Assembly: GCF_009796825.1 (NCBI RefSeq) | Contig: NZ_CP047030.1 | Coordinates: forward strand, 62,001 to 126,000 | Direction: 5' to 3' | Origin: Algibacter sp. L3A6 | GTDB taxonomy: Bacteria; Bacteroidota; Bacteroidia; Flavobacteriales; Flavobacteriaceae | Length of the DNA stretch: 64,000 nt | Part shown: piece after piece, positions 18,818-29,230 of the stretch | Layout of the letters: the number at the start of each line of letters is the position of its first letter | Position numbering within the stretch: the stretch's first letter is position 1 | The notes under the pieces: model-generated | Told to the model about the DNA's origin: nothing | The model's input: the letters and a program-made list of their open reading frames with translations, nothing else | Databases searched by the model: none | Position numbers and translations under genes: made by a program

Positions 18818-20287
18818 TTATTTTTTTAACCAGTTACCAGAAAAATCGCAATCTCTATATTTAGATCCAATCTTGATATAAGTATCTTCAATTTTCTCTG
18901 TTTGCCAATCTTCGATCGCTTTAATTTTCTTTTCGTCTAGAGCAAGTTCTCTAATTTTTAAGTAATCGCGAGCATAGTTTGCTTCATGCTCATTGATTCT
19001 ATCGGTTACTCTTAATATCTTAAACTTAACATTTCCGGTTCTGTCTTGCTCTGTTAAAACTAAACTAACTTCACCTTCTTTTAAATCTTGAATTTGAGAA
19101 TATAATTCTGTATCTAATTTAGTTAATTCGAAGTTGTAATCTTGAGTCGCTGGGTTTATTAATTGCCCACCATCATTTCTAGTTTCTTTTTCATCACTAG
19201 CTTCACGAGCGGCATCTGCAAAAGTAATTGCGCCACTTTCAATACGTTCTCTTACTTTTTCAAGACGTTCTTTAGCCTCTGCTATAGCTTCAGTAGAAAC
19301 TTTAGGTGTTAATAGTATATGACTTACATCGTACTCTTGACCTCTAATTTTATCTACTGTAATAATATGGTAACCAAAATCTGATTTAAATGGTTCTGAA
19401 ATCTCTCCTTCTTGAAGAGCAAAAGCCACTTGACGGAATTCTTTAACCATTCTAGGCTTCTTCTTGTTTAGTGTATATTTTCCACCACGACTAGCTGATC
19501 CAGGATCTTCAGAATATAGTACCGCTTTAGAACGGAAACTTGCACCTTTTTCAATAATGTCTGCCTTAAACTGCTTTAATCTATCTATTACACGTTGCTC
19601 CTCTTCATCTGAAACTTTAGGCTCCGAAACAATTTGAGCTACTTTAAGTTCTGTTCCAAATGTTGGACGATCTTCTTTAGGAATTTTAGAGAAAAATAAA
19701 CGAACTTCTTCTGGAGTTACTTCAATTTCCGAAACAATTTTAGCTTGCATTTCTTGAGCTAATTTATTCTTCTTATTAATTTCGAACATTTCTTCACGAA
19801 CTGCTTTCTCAGTATCCTTTTCATAAAGAGCCAATAAACGTTTCATGTCACCGTTTAGTTCGGCTAAAAACTGTTCCATTTGGTAATCTACCATACTACG
19901 GATTTCAGCATCAGAAACTATAATACTATCTTGTATAGCGTGATGCGCATACAATTTATCCTCTAGCAACTTACCAAATAACTGGCAAGACTCTATATCT
20001 TTTACATTGACACCTTGTGCTTCTAATTGTAAATACGTTTTATCCACATCAGATTCTAACACAATAAAATCACCAACTACAGCAGCAACTGCATCTACTT
20101 TTTGCTTTTTGTAATCGCTTGGCACATCACTTTTAGTGTTTTGTACTAAGGTTGTAGAGTCTACTTTTGCAACAACATCCTCTTCAATAATTTCTTGTGC
20201 AAATGCTGCGTTTCCTAAACATAGTAAAGCAACAGTAGTAAATTTTAGGTTATTTATAAATTTCAAATTCTTTATTTTTAATAGCAT
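18818..20287 (-). CDS. Periplasmic peptidyl-prolyl isomerase, SurA-like
   Basis: A 489-aa exported protein. The signal peptide ends near GNAAFAQ (about residue 30). A SurA N-terminal-like domain follows (VDAVAAVVGDFIVLESDVDK, about 66-85), then two parvulin domains recognisable by GTELKVAQIVSEPKV and YDVSHILLTPKV with PGSASRGGKYTL and FGYHIITVDKIRG. SurA-type chaperones escort outer-membrane proteins. The ATG at 20287 overlaps the upstream lipoprotein gene by 38 nt. A TTG at 20266 would shorten the overlap to 17 nt, but the longer form gives a better signal-peptide n-region. Confidence 0.88.
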   Translation of the reverse strand: MLLKIKNLKFINNLKFTTVALLCLGNAAFAQEIIEEDVVAKVDSTTLVQNTKSDVPSDYKKQKVDAVAAVVGDFIVLESDVDKTYLQLEAQGVNVKDIESCQLFGKLLEDKLYAHHAIQDSIIVSDAEIRSMVDYQMEQFLAELNGDMKRLLALYEKDTEKAVREEMFEINKKNKLAQEMQAKIVSEIEVTPEEVRLFFSKIPKEDRPTFGTELKVAQIVSEPKVSDEEEQRVIDRLKQFKADIIEKGASFRSKAVLYSEDPGSASRGGKYTLNKKKPRMVKEFRQVAFALQEGEISEPFKSDFGYHIITVDKIRGQEYDVSHILLTPKVSTEAIAEAKERLEKVRERIESGAITFADAAREASDEKETRNDGGQLINPATQDYNFELTKLDTELYSQIQDLKEGEVSLVLTEQDRTGNVKFKILRVTDRINEHEANYARDYLKIRELALDEKKIKAIEDWQTEKIEDTYIKIGSKYRDCDFSGNWLKK

Positions 20288-21104
20288 CCTTAGTAATGTC
20301 TTTTTCTAATTTTTTAATAAGTTCTAATTTACGTCTATTTCTAACAATTTGATTAATTGTTGGCGTTACAAATTCTAGCGGCGCCGTATCATTTCGTAAT
20401 AAAACATCATTAATTTGCATCAAATATACTCCTAATGAATCTTTGAGCTGTACAAAATTAGATTTTTTTAACAGTTGATTTTTATTTTCGGGTGTAATCG
20501 CAGGAATTTTACTAATAACTTGGCTTGCTTTTATCCAAATGGTGTCGTTTAAGGAATAGGATTTAAACTGAATAGACATAGAATCAAGTTCTCTTTTATC
20601 CGTTTTATTAAAACGCTTGAATTTTTTCTCAATACCGCTATAATCAATAATGTTTTCATCTACATGAATATATCGAAATTGTAGTAATTCTTCGTTCAAT
20701 TTAAAAACATCTTTATTTTTATTATAATAAGCCTCTGCCATGCTTCGGTTAACAACAGTATCTAGGCTCCTACTTACCAAAGCTTCAATATACGCTTTAG
20801 TGTATAAATCCGTTTTATACTGTTTCACCAACTTATCAAAACCAGCTTGTTTTTCTTCACTTAAATTAACCAAAGCACCATCTAGAAATAACTGTTTTGT
20901 TGCCCAATTATTGATATAATTTTGCACTAAAACAGCACTATCTTCTTTTGTGCTTGCTTCGGAAACTAATTGAGACACATCCTCCTTATATAGGTACGAA
21001 TTATTTACCCTAGCAATAGGTTCACGATTTTCTTCTTCTTTCAACGAGAAATCACAAGACACCATAAACGATGCTAAAAGGACTAAAATTATTATTTTCT
21101 GCAT
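20250..21104 (-). CDS. Lipoprotein with SurA-N-like domain (PPIase-like, no clear parvulin domain)
   Basis: A 284-aa lipoprotein: hydrophobic start and lipobox MVSC with Cys17. The segment REPIARVNNSYLYKEDVSQ resembles the start of the SurA N-terminal domain, and the rest is helical and lysine-rich. The parvulin signature seen in both neighbours (AHI-x-V, FGYHI-x-x-V) is missing, so it may be a binding chaperone rather than an isomerase. It sits between two PPIase genes, 3 nt after the upstream one and overlapping the downstream one by 38 nt. Confidence 0.8.
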   Translation of the reverse strand: MQKIIILVLLASFMVSCDFSLKEEENREPIARVNNSYLYKEDVSQLVSEASTKEDSAVLVQNYINNWATKQLFLDGALVNLSEEKQAGFDKLVKQYKTDLYTKAYIEALVSRSLDTVVNRSMAEAYYNKNKDVFKLNEELLQFRYIHVDENIIDYSGIEKKFKRFNKTDKRELDSMSIQFKSYSLNDTIWIKASQVISKIPAITPENKNQLLKKSNFVQLKDSLGVYLMQINDVLLRNDTAPLEFVTPTINQIVRNRRKLELIKKLEKDITKDAIKNKEFEIYK

Positions 21105-21107
21105 CTG

Positions 21108-23060
21108 TTATTTTTCTATTTCAGATTTCACCTTTTTCAAGATGTCTTTATTAACCACTACTTTGTATTTATCGGCTAGTGATTTAACCCATTTGGCTTC
21201 TTTTTCATTTTGATAATCTGAAATTACAGTTCCTTTTGCTTCTTCTAAAGTTTTTTCAGTTTCTGGAAGAATATCTTTTACCTGAACCACTTCGAAAGCA
21301 TCGTTATGTCTAAAAATTTTAGACATCCCTTTCTTGAACTTAAACCCTTTTGGAAGCGCCTGATGTTCGGCATCCATAATACCCGATGTAAAAATAACTT
21401 CTACACTATCATTACTATTTACTAAATTTTTAATACGGTCTAAAGACATATTTTCTTCTAGTAATTTTGAAACCTTTTTCAACGTTTTTTGTTTAGTTGA
21501 AGAAGCAACAACGGCATCAATTCTTTCAGGTAAAATATACTTCTTTTTATTTGAATTATAGAACTCCTGAATATCTAAAGAATCGGTTTTTGAAGCATTC
21601 CAAATAGTATTTTCCATTAAATCGAAAAGCAACAAACCATCGCGATACTCGTTAACAACATTTGCGAATTCTGAGTTTACCTCTTCTAAATGCGCTTCGT
21701 GATACTCCACTAAACTTTTATTAAAAAACTCAGTATATTTTCCTGAAACAATATAATTAAACGGCGTACGCTCACTAAGAATACGTTGCGTTTTCACAAG
21801 ATGGTTTCCAAAATCTTTATAAGTATAATTTGTTTCACCAATGGTAAATAAAATATTATCGGCTTCAAAATTTGATGGTAATTTCCATTTACGCTTGTAA
21901 TAATCTGCATTTAAAACCGAAACAAAATAATCGAGATTGGGTTGCTCATTATTTAAGTTATACGTTTTCTTTAACTTGTTATACAAAGCATCATCAATAC
22001 GTTTAGAGCGCTCATCACGTTGAACTTTTTGAACCAATTCCGTTTTAATATCTTTAAAATCTGCAACAGGCTTCTTGTTATATAGTTTAACAATGTGCCA
22101 ACCGTACTGTGTTTTAAATGGTTTTGAAACCGTCCCAACTTCATCCAAACTAAAAGCAACTTCTTCAAATTTCACAGTGCTTAACTGACCTCCAGAAAAG
22201 GGAGGCATTAACCCACCTTTTGAAGCTGAACTTTTATCATCTGAAAACTGTTTTGCCAAAGCCTCAAAATCTTCACCTTGATTTATTTTTTTATAAATAT
22301 CTTGAATTCTAGTTTCCGGGTTTTCGGCAGTAACATCACCTTCCTTATTAACCACCATAATATGTGCAACCGTGCGTTCGCCACGAGATTCACGCTTATC
22401 CTGCACATTAACAATATGGTATCCAAAACGCGTTCTAAAAGGTTGAGATGTTTCGCCTACTGCAGTATCAAAAGCAGCATTCTCAAAGGCGTAAACCATT
22501 TTAAACCCATTAAACCAACCTAATTGTTCTGCAATTACTGCTTTGCCATCGGCTGTTTGCGTCATTACATTTTCAAAACCCTCATTTAAAGTAGTTTCGC
22601 GCAATTTGGTGATTTTATTAAAGGCAGCTAAAGTATCTATTGGAGAAGCATCTTCAGATAATAAAACTAAAATATGCTGTGCTTTTACATCATTAGAAAT
22701 ACGATGGTAAGCCTCTTCAACTAAAGCTTCGGTAACCGTATTATCGGTCATGAAATTTTTGGCTAATTGTTTTCGGTAGGTTAATAGTTCGCGTTTATAA
22801 CTTGCTTTTTTATCTAACCCGAGCGTTTTAGCTTCCTTTAACTTTAGCTTATAATTTGTAAAAAGTTCTAAATAAGCATTTACATCTTTTTGAGATTCAT
22901 CTTGAACTAAATCTAAGTTCTTGTTGTAAACATTCATAAATTCAGATACATAAACTGGATCGCCACCAACCTCTAGTAACACCTCTTTATCCGCTGTTTG
23001 AGCATTCAATAAAAAACAAAAAAAGAACGGAATTTGAATAAAAAAATATTTAAACTTCAT
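21108..23060 (-). CDS. Exported parvulin-type peptidyl-prolyl isomerase (650 aa)
   Basis: First gene of the PPIase operon. The signal peptide ends near LLNAQ (about residue 20). Two parvulin domains follow: VKAQHILVLLSEDASP (about 125) through FGYHIVNVQDKRESRG, and RTVAHIMVVNKEGDV (about 230) through YGWHIVKLYNKKP, each with a GGxxPPF/GWF-type loop. The C-terminal 300 residues are helical and have no named domain I can see. Isomerisation and chaperoning of periplasmic proteins is the family role. A good flavobacterial promoter lies just upstream. Confidence 0.88.
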   Translation of the reverse strand: MKFKYFFIQIPFFFCFLLNAQTADKEVLLEVGGDPVYVSEFMNVYNKNLDLVQDESQKDVNAYLELFTNYKLKLKEAKTLGLDKKASYKRELLTYRKQLAKNFMTDNTVTEALVEEAYHRISNDVKAQHILVLLSEDASPIDTLAAFNKITKLRETTLNEGFENVMTQTADGKAVIAEQLGWFNGFKMVYAFENAAFDTAVGETSQPFRTRFGYHIVNVQDKRESRGERTVAHIMVVNKEGDVTAENPETRIQDIYKKINQGEDFEALAKQFSDDKSSASKGGLMPPFSGGQLSTVKFEEVAFSLDEVGTVSKPFKTQYGWHIVKLYNKKPVADFKDIKTELVQKVQRDERSKRIDDALYNKLKKTYNLNNEQPNLDYFVSVLNADYYKRKWKLPSNFEADNILFTIGETNYTYKDFGNHLVKTQRILSERTPFNYIVSGKYTEFFNKSLVEYHEAHLEEVNSEFANVVNEYRDGLLLFDLMENTIWNASKTDSLDIQEFYNSNKKKYILPERIDAVVASSTKQKTLKKVSKLLEENMSLDRIKNLVNSNDSVEVIFTSGIMDAEHQALPKGFKFKKGMSKIFRHNDAFEVVQVKDILPETEKTLEEAKGTVISDYQNEKEAKWVKSLADKYKVVVNKDILKKVKSEIEK

Positions 23061-23086
23061 TTGAAAATATAAATTTTTAATAAAAA

Positions 23087-23116
23087 CAAAAATAGTAATA
23101 TAAAGCTATAAAGCAA
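23087..23116 (-). promoter_or_regulatory. Flavobacterial sigma-A-type promoter of the PPIase operon
   Basis: On the minus strand TTG (23116-23114), 19 nt, then TATTTTTG (23094-23087). This fits the TTG-N17-20-TAnnTTTG consensus known from Flavobacterium and ends 27 nt before the start codon of the 650-aa PPIase. Confidence 0.55.
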
Positions 23117-23196
23117 GTTGCTTTAACAAACGTTTAAAAAACATAAATATTACACTTTTTGAAGTATATTTGAACCAGCAAACCACAACAATAAGC

Positions 23197-23433
23197 ATGC
23201 ACAAACTTAAACTTATCTGGGATTTTAGAGGGCCAAACGGGCAACGAACAGCAGAACACCATCTTATCCATTTAAAAGAATACATTGCCATAGAAAAACT
23301 AGACATTAGTATTACTGGTGTTGAAATTTTAAGCGAAATGCACACAATTGCATTTTTAGTTGTGGATGAGGCTGATATGAAACCTATTCGAGATGCGCTA
23401 AAACCACACCGAGGACAAGTTTATACAGCCTAA
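23197..23433 (+). CDS. Conserved hypothetical protein (78 aa)
   Basis: A small cytoplasmic protein starting MHKLKLIWDFRGPNGQRTAE. It has a compact alpha/beta pattern, an HLIHLKEYIAIEKLD helix and a strongly conserved-looking tail (RDALKPHRGQVY). I recall similar proteins in Bacteroidota but know no function. The ATG at 23197 is preferred to a TTG nine codons upstream, because a TATATTTG promoter-like -7 element (23165-23172) overlaps that TTG. It is divergent from the PPIase operon and convergent with the next gene, 9 nt away. Confidence 0.75.
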   Translation: MHKLKLIWDFRGPNGQRTAEHHLIHLKEYIAIEKLDISITGVEILSEMHTIAFLVVDEADMKPIRDALKPHRGQVYTA

Positions 23434-23442
23434 GTAAACCTT

Positions 23443-24510
23443 TTAATTATTGTAAAACCCTTTTGGATTAACATTCTCGTAATTATGGGTTAAAAACCTA
23501 AGCGTATTCTTTAAAATATCGCCCATGTTTTTACAGTTTTTAAACTCAATATCTTGTGTGTAATCGAATATTTTAGACTTTAATAAAGTAATATTCTCTT
23601 CGTTAGAGATGGTATCTTCATACATACAGGTTAGCAACTCTTCAATTCTATCTTTAAAACTTTTTAATCGTTTTACCAAAATAGAACGCTCTTCAATTTT
23701 GTATTGATCTATGGAGAATTTCTGAACGCGTTTAGTCACCAGTTCTACCATTTTAAAGTTCTCTTTAAAAAACTGAGGTCTGTATATATTTAGCTTCCCT
23801 TCGTAAGATTGCTGATCGAAATCTATAGCACGAATTTTATAAACTACGTGGTCAAAATCGTGTGTAGGCACAATAACGTAATTGTAAGATCGCATGTCTC
23901 CCAAAAGCCTAATCATGCAACGCTCATTAAACTTCACAAACTCTTTAGCAATTTGAGTTTTTTCAGAATTACTACATTTTGGTAAAAAGTTTTTTATAAA
24001 CTCATCGCCGGGTATTCCTGCAATATGTTCTTCAATTAAAGTGTTTTCGTAAACCAGAAAATTCAAATTATACGGCGAAAGCATATGCTCTAACTCTAAA
24101 CCATAAACACGAGAAGCATCGGCCGTTTTAATATAGAAATAAGTGTAATTATCGTTTAAAACATTACGGATTTTTATACGGAAAGGTTTAGAGTTTCCGA
24201 AGGTGCAAAAATCTATAGCATCAACACTTAGGAATTGAAAAATATTCTCATTTCCATCAGAATGCAGAATGGTATATACTTTTTTTAGAGATTGATCAAT
24301 TTCTTGACGCTCAAACTCATTATAATATACCCGAATCCATAGCGTATCATTATCATCTTTATCATAAACCACTATCGAGCCTTGAAAACGTAACAAATCA
24401 TCATAAAAAATTGGAATTTTTGTATTTCTATTATATTCCAAAAGATAATTATGTAATTTTTCAGTAATCGGAAACGATGGTTTCCTCTTCGATATTTTTA
24501 AATCTTCCAT
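23443..24510 (-). CDS. Conserved hypothetical protein (355 aa), possibly kinase-fold-like
   Basis: I do not recognise a named family. No signal peptide or membrane helix. The first 110 residues are beta-rich. The middle contains HIAGIPGDEFI, KFNERCMIRLLGDMRSYNY and, 20 residues on, KIRAIDFDQQSYEG. This spacing of D-x4-N and a following IDFD faintly resembles the catalytic and metal-binding loops of kinase-like (APH/PKL) folds; that is inference only. The C-terminal 100 residues are helical and charged. It stands alone between two plus-strand genes. Confidence 0.7.
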   Translation of the reverse strand: MEDLKISKRKPSFPITEKLHNYLLEYNRNTKIPIFYDDLLRFQGSIVVYDKDDNDTLWIRVYYNEFERQEIDQSLKKVYTILHSDGNENIFQFLSVDAIDFCTFGNSKPFRIKIRNVLNDNYTYFYIKTADASRVYGLELEHMLSPYNLNFLVYENTLIEEHIAGIPGDEFIKNFLPKCSNSEKTQIAKEFVKFNERCMIRLLGDMRSYNYVIVPTHDFDHVVYKIRAIDFDQQSYEGKLNIYRPQFFKENFKMVELVTKRVQKFSIDQYKIEERSILVKRLKSFKDRIEELLTCMYEDTISNEENITLLKSKIFDYTQDIEFKNCKNMGDILKNTLRFLTHNYENVNPKGFYNN

Positions 24511-24736
24511 AGCATGTAAATATATCTAAAAATAAAATATTTTCGGCTAATTAAAATAATCTACTCACTTTATTATTCATTCATATTAAAAATGACTAAA
24601 ATTAATAATGATAATGCTATTCCTTATATATTAATCTTTTATTCCTTTTCTTGTAACAAATTAGAAAACGGGTCGTCGTACTAAAAAACTAACACATGCC
24701 AGCGCTTTAAAATGCAGGCTTTAAAAACTACATAGT

Positions 24737-25633
24737 TTGGAATCTATATTAACCATCAAGAATCTCACCAAAAAATTCGGTTATTTAACAGCCGTTAAAG
24801 ATTTATCTTTCACCATTAACAAAGGCAATGTTTATGGCATTTTAGGGCCAAATGGCAGTGGAAAATCAACTACTTTAGGTATTGTTTTAAATGTAGTCAA
24901 TAAAACAGAAGGTAGCTTTCATTGGTTCGATGGTAACACCTCAACACACGATGCTTTAAAAAAGGTAGGCGCCATTATTGAACGCCCGAATTTTTATCCG
25001 TACATGACGGCTGCACAAAACTTAAAACTGGTTTGTAAAATAAAAGGTGTTGGGTTAAATAAAATTGAAGAAAAACTAGAAGTTGTTGGGCTTTTAGATC
25101 GAAAAGATCACAAATTCAGCACCTATTCTTTAGGTATGAAACAGCGTTTAGCTATTGCTTCTGCCCTATTAAACGATCCTGAAATACTAATTTTAGACGA
25201 ACCTACAAATGGGTTAGACCCACAAGGTATTCACCAAATTAGAGAAATTATAAAACAAATTGCAGCCAAAGGCACCACTATTTTATTGGCTTCGCATTTA
25301 TTAGATGAAGTTGAAAAAGTTTGCTCGCACGTTGTTGTTTTGCGAAAAGGTGTGAAGTTATATTCTGGCCGTGTAGACGAAATGATTTCTAGCCATGGCT
25401 TTTTTGAATTGAAATGCAATAAAGAAACTGAACTGATTGCTTTTATTGAAAAGCATCCATCATTCTCGAATACAAAAACCGATAGTGGTTTAATAACAGC
25501 TTTTCTTAAAGAACCATTAAGCTCGGAAGATTTTAATAAACAACTTTTTGAAAACGGTATAATTCTTACCCATTTAGTGCAGCGTAAAGAGAGTTTAGAA
25601 GAGCAATTTTTACAATTAACAGATAACAACTAA
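24737..25633 (+). CDS. ABC transporter ATP-binding protein
   Basis: A 298-aa nucleotide-binding subunit: Walker A GPNGSGKST at residues 37-45, signature YSLGMKQRLAIA, Walker B ILILDEPTNGLDPQG, and H-loop LLASHLLDEVEKV. The C-terminal 80 residues are the accessory region common in ABC-2-type exporters. The start is TTG at 24737: an in-frame TAA lies at 24722 and no ATG occurs between them, while the residues after the TTG (ESILTIKNLTKKFG) are the standard N-terminus. It pairs with the permease 20 nt downstream. Cargo unknown. Confidence 0.92.
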   Translation: MESILTIKNLTKKFGYLTAVKDLSFTINKGNVYGILGPNGSGKSTTLGIVLNVVNKTEGSFHWFDGNTSTHDALKKVGAIIERPNFYPYMTAAQNLKLVCKIKGVGLNKIEEKLEVVGLLDRKDHKFSTYSLGMKQRLAIASALLNDPEILILDEPTNGLDPQGIHQIREIIKQIAAKGTTILLASHLLDEVEKVCSHVVVLRKGVKLYSGRVDEMISSHGFFELKCNKETELIAFIEKHPSFSNTKTDSGLITAFLKEPLSSEDFNKQLFENGIILTHLVQRKESLEEQFLQLTDNN

Positions 25634-25653
25634 TACAACCAAAAGCAAAACTC

Positions 25654-26478
25654 ATGTTCAGACTTTTAAACCTAGAATTACAAAAGCTTTTACTAAATAG
25701 AACCAGCAAAGTTTTAATTTTTGTGTCGTTTATTTTACCGTTTTTCGTTATTCTTTTATCCTCTATAAAAATAAATGTTTTTGGCTTTTTCACTTTAGAA
25801 CTAGGTGAATTAGGCGTTTTCAATTTTCCTATAATTTGGCATTTAACCACGTTTTTTGCTTCGCAATTTAAATTCTTTTTCGCCATTGTTGTGGTAAGCA
25901 TGATTGGTAATGAATATAGCAACAAGACCATAAAACAAAACCTCATTGACGGCTTAAGTAAAAAGGAATTTATTTTATCTAAATTCTATGCTATTGCTTT
26001 CTTTTCATTTATTTCTACTGTACTTATTGGACTTATTTCATTCTGTATTGGCATGTATTATTCTAGTTATGACCAGGTTGACATTATATTTAGAGAAACC
26101 AATTTTTTATTAGCTTATTTCGTAAAATTATTAGGCTTTTTTAGCTTGTGTTTATTTTTCGGAATGCTTGTAAAACGTTCGGCTTTTGCATTGGCTTTCT
26201 TATTTATTTTATTTATTTCTGAATGGATTATTTTCGGATTAATTACATGGCAATTCGATCATCATGTGGCTACTAAAATTCAAAATTTCTTTCCGTTACA
26301 ATCTATGTACAATTTAATAGAGCAACCTTTTCAACGTGTGGCCATGTCCAAATTCCCTGAAAAGGCAGAACTAGCATACGATTATTTAGTACATTGGTAT
26401 GAAATCGCTATTGTTCTTGGCTGGACCGCTCTATTTGTATTTTTATCGTTTAAATTATTAAAAAAGCGCGATTTGTAA
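25654..26478 (+). CDS. ABC-2-type transporter permease
   Basis: A 274-aa inner-membrane protein with about six hydrophobic helices and the ABC-2 motif region EYSNKTIKQNLIDGLSKKEF after helix 2, followed by FILSKFYAIAFFSFIS. It is the membrane partner of the ATPase gene just upstream. The family moves lipids, polysaccharides, antibiotics or other cargo; nothing here points to one. Only 29 nt separate its stop from the T9SS pseudogene, so read-through into the surface genes is possible. Confidence 0.88.
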   Translation: MFRLLNLELQKLLLNRTSKVLIFVSFILPFFVILLSSIKINVFGFFTLELGELGVFNFPIIWHLTTFFASQFKFFFAIVVVSMIGNEYSNKTIKQNLIDGLSKKEFILSKFYAIAFFSFISTVLIGLISFCIGMYYSSYDQVDIIFRETNFLLAYFVKLLGFFSLCLFFGMLVKRSAFALAFLFILFISEWIIFGLITWQFDHHVATKIQNFFPLQSMYNLIEQPFQRVAMSKFPEKAELAYDYLVHWYEIAIVLGWTALFVFLSFKLLKKRDL

Positions 26479-26507
26479 TATATTTGATAGCTATTGCTAT
26501 TATTTAG

Positions 26508-29227
26508 ATGAAAAAAAACATACTACTCGCTTTATTCTTTTTAGTTGGATTTAATATCTATGCTCAAAGTGAAGCATCTACCTGGTATTTTGGCTATAAC
26601 AGCGGCATTAAATTCGATTTAGCCTCTAATAGTATTACCTCGCTTAGTGATGGAAAACTAAACACTTTTGAAGGTTGCGCGACCATTTCGGATGAGTTTG
26701 GCGACTTACTTTTCTATACCGATGGTACAACCGTTTGGAATAGAAACCACGACATCATGAACAACGGCAGTGGTTTATTTGGAGATCCTTCGAGTACGCA
26801 ATCGGCTATTATTGTTCCTAAACCTAACAACGAAAACATCTACTATATTTTTACTGTTGACGACCACAATAATAACGAGGCCCATTTTGGATTAAATTAT
26901 TCTGAAGTTGATATCACTCTAGATGGTGGCTTAGGTGAAGTTACTACTAAAAACGTTAATTTATTAAACGATTGTTCTGAAAAAATCACCGCTGTTTTAA
27001 AAGATTGTATCACCAATTCTATTTGGGTAATTGCTTATGCATCAGTCGATGGAAATCCTGGAGATTTAGATACCTTTTATGCCTATGAAGTTGATAGTGC
27101 TGGTGTACAAAACAAACCAGTTAAATCTACTTTTAAATTACCATCTTCCATTTTTATAGATTATCGAGGCTATTTAAAACTATCGCCAGATGGCACCAAG
27201 GTAGCCATTAGCCATGTCTCAAATGGTATGTATTTATACGATTTTGATGTTGCTACAGGTATTGTTAGCAACCAATTGCCTATACCTATTTCTGGTTTTG
27301 CAAACAAGGCTTACGGACTAGAATTCTCACCAAATAGTGAATTACTTTATGTGAGTACATACAACGATTTTTCGGACAACAGTAACCCACAAGCCAGCGA
27401 AGACCCAAACAATCACGAATCTAAACTTATACAATATAATTTACTTGCAACAGATATTGTGAATTCTGCATTAACACTAGACGACAGACGCCTTTTTAGA
27501 GGTGGTTTACAGCTTGCTCCAAACGGAAAAATATACAGAGCATTAAGTGCCACATACAGACAAGGCTTACCATATTTAGCAGTAATAAATAACCCAAACG
27601 AATTAGGCCCGGCTAGTAACTATCAGCATAATGCTGTAAACTTATCGCCTAATTTATCCTCGCAAGGTTTACCTCCTTTTATTCAGTCTTTTTTCAATAC
27701 AAAAATTGATATTATTAAGAATTCAAAAAGCACTATTAATCTCGATTTGTGCGAAAACGACACCTATACTCTAGCTGCCGATAATATTGCCGGCGCAACG
27801 TATACTTGGTCTATGAATGGCTTACCGCTTACAGACAAGTGCTAGCCTATTTATTAATGCCAGCGGACATTATGAAGTTTACATAGACCCCAATAATGGC
27901 GATTGTGCTTTAGAGGGAGAAGCTTACGTTAATTTTAACGAAAACCCCGAAGCCTTCGATTACACGTTATTACAATGTGATGAAGATGGATTAAAAGATG
28001 ATAGAACAACGTTTGTTTTAACCCAAGCCAATGAAGCCTTAACAGGAAAATGTAGCCGACTTAGAAACTCGTTTTTATTCCGATAGTGCTAGAACTTTAG
28101 AAATAGATGGTACGAGCTACAACAACACCTCAAACCCTCAAATTATTTATGTTGAAGTTTACAATCCAACAACCACTTGTTTTGATAATTCTGAATTAAC
28201 AATTGCAGTAAGTTCCACCGACTCTAAGGATGCTGAGTTAATTTTATGCGATGATGATGGCACTGAAGATGGTTTTCAATCCTTTGATTTAAATGATGCC
28301 GATGTACAACTTACAGATGGATTACCTGCCGGTTTAACCATTTTGTATTTTGAAAATTATACCGATGCCTTATTAGAAGAAAATAATCTAAACAACATTT
28401 ACACCAATACAACAGCCTACTCACAAACCCTTTTTGCACGTATAGAAAATGCTAATAATTGTTATGGTATAAGCGAAATTGAACTCACAGTTAACGAACT
28501 ACCACAAATAGAAACTGAAGCTTTGTTTTTCTATTGCATTAATAAATTCCCTGAAACTATTGCTATAAACGCTGGCTTAACAAACGGTTTCTCTAGTAAT
28601 TACACATACAATTGGTCTACGTCAGAGAATACATATACTATAGATATTAACGAAACTGGCACTTATACAGTTACCGTTACCAATGCCGTTGGATGTTCTA
28701 AAACTAGAACCATAACTATTGAAGGCGCCAATATTGCGACTATAGATAATATCGAAATTAAAGATGTATCAACCAATAATAGCATAACCGTTATGGCTTC
28801 GGGTGAAGGCGAGTATGAGTATAGATTATTAAACAGCAATAATGTGGTAATTGCTCCATACCAAAGCGAGCCGGTTTTCGAAAATGTATTCCCTGGAGTT
28901 TACACGGTTTCTGTTAACGATACAAAAAACGATTGTGGTGCTATTAATCAAAAAGCCCATGTTATAGGGTTTCCAAAGTTTTTCACACCTAATAATGATG
29001 GTTTTCATGATACGTGGAAAATCTACGGTATATCAAGTGACAATCAACCCAACTCGGAAATTTTAATTTATAACCGCTACGGAAAATTATTAAAAACACT
29101 AAGCCCCGAGGACACCGGATGGAACGGTCGTTTTAATGGCGCATTATTACCTGCCGATGATTATTGGTTTGTTATTCAATTGGAAGATGGTCGCATACAT
29201 AAAGATCATTTTACTTTAAAATATTAA
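26508..29227 (+). pseudogene. T9SS type B surface protein gene with two frameshifts
   Basis: Signal peptide (MKKNILLALFF, ending IYAQ), then a roughly 400-residue domain starting SEASTWYFGYNSGIKFDL with beta-propeller-like blocks (LKLSPDGTKVAISHV, GLEFSPNSELLYVST). The frame breaks at about 27834-27840 after LPLTD and again at about 28045-28050 after NEALTG; each break shifts by +1. The last frame carries two CD-x-DG repeats and an intact C-terminal gliding-motility-type T9SS signal from FPKFFTPNNDGFHDTW to FTLKY. Restoring both frames would give about 905 residues. Its last 350 residues are closely similar to the next gene, so this looks like a decayed paralogue of a tandem family. Confidence 0.8.
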
Positions 29228-29230
29228 CTT

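Noticed and set aside
25566..25946. Minus-strand frame of 126 aa across the ABC genes
   Set aside because: Overlaps two well-supported genes completely and has no homology-like features.
26508..29227. Programmed frameshifting as an explanation for the broken T9SS gene
   Set aside because: Two independent shifts would be needed, and neither site is a recognised slip sequence with a following structure; decay or sequencing error is simpler.
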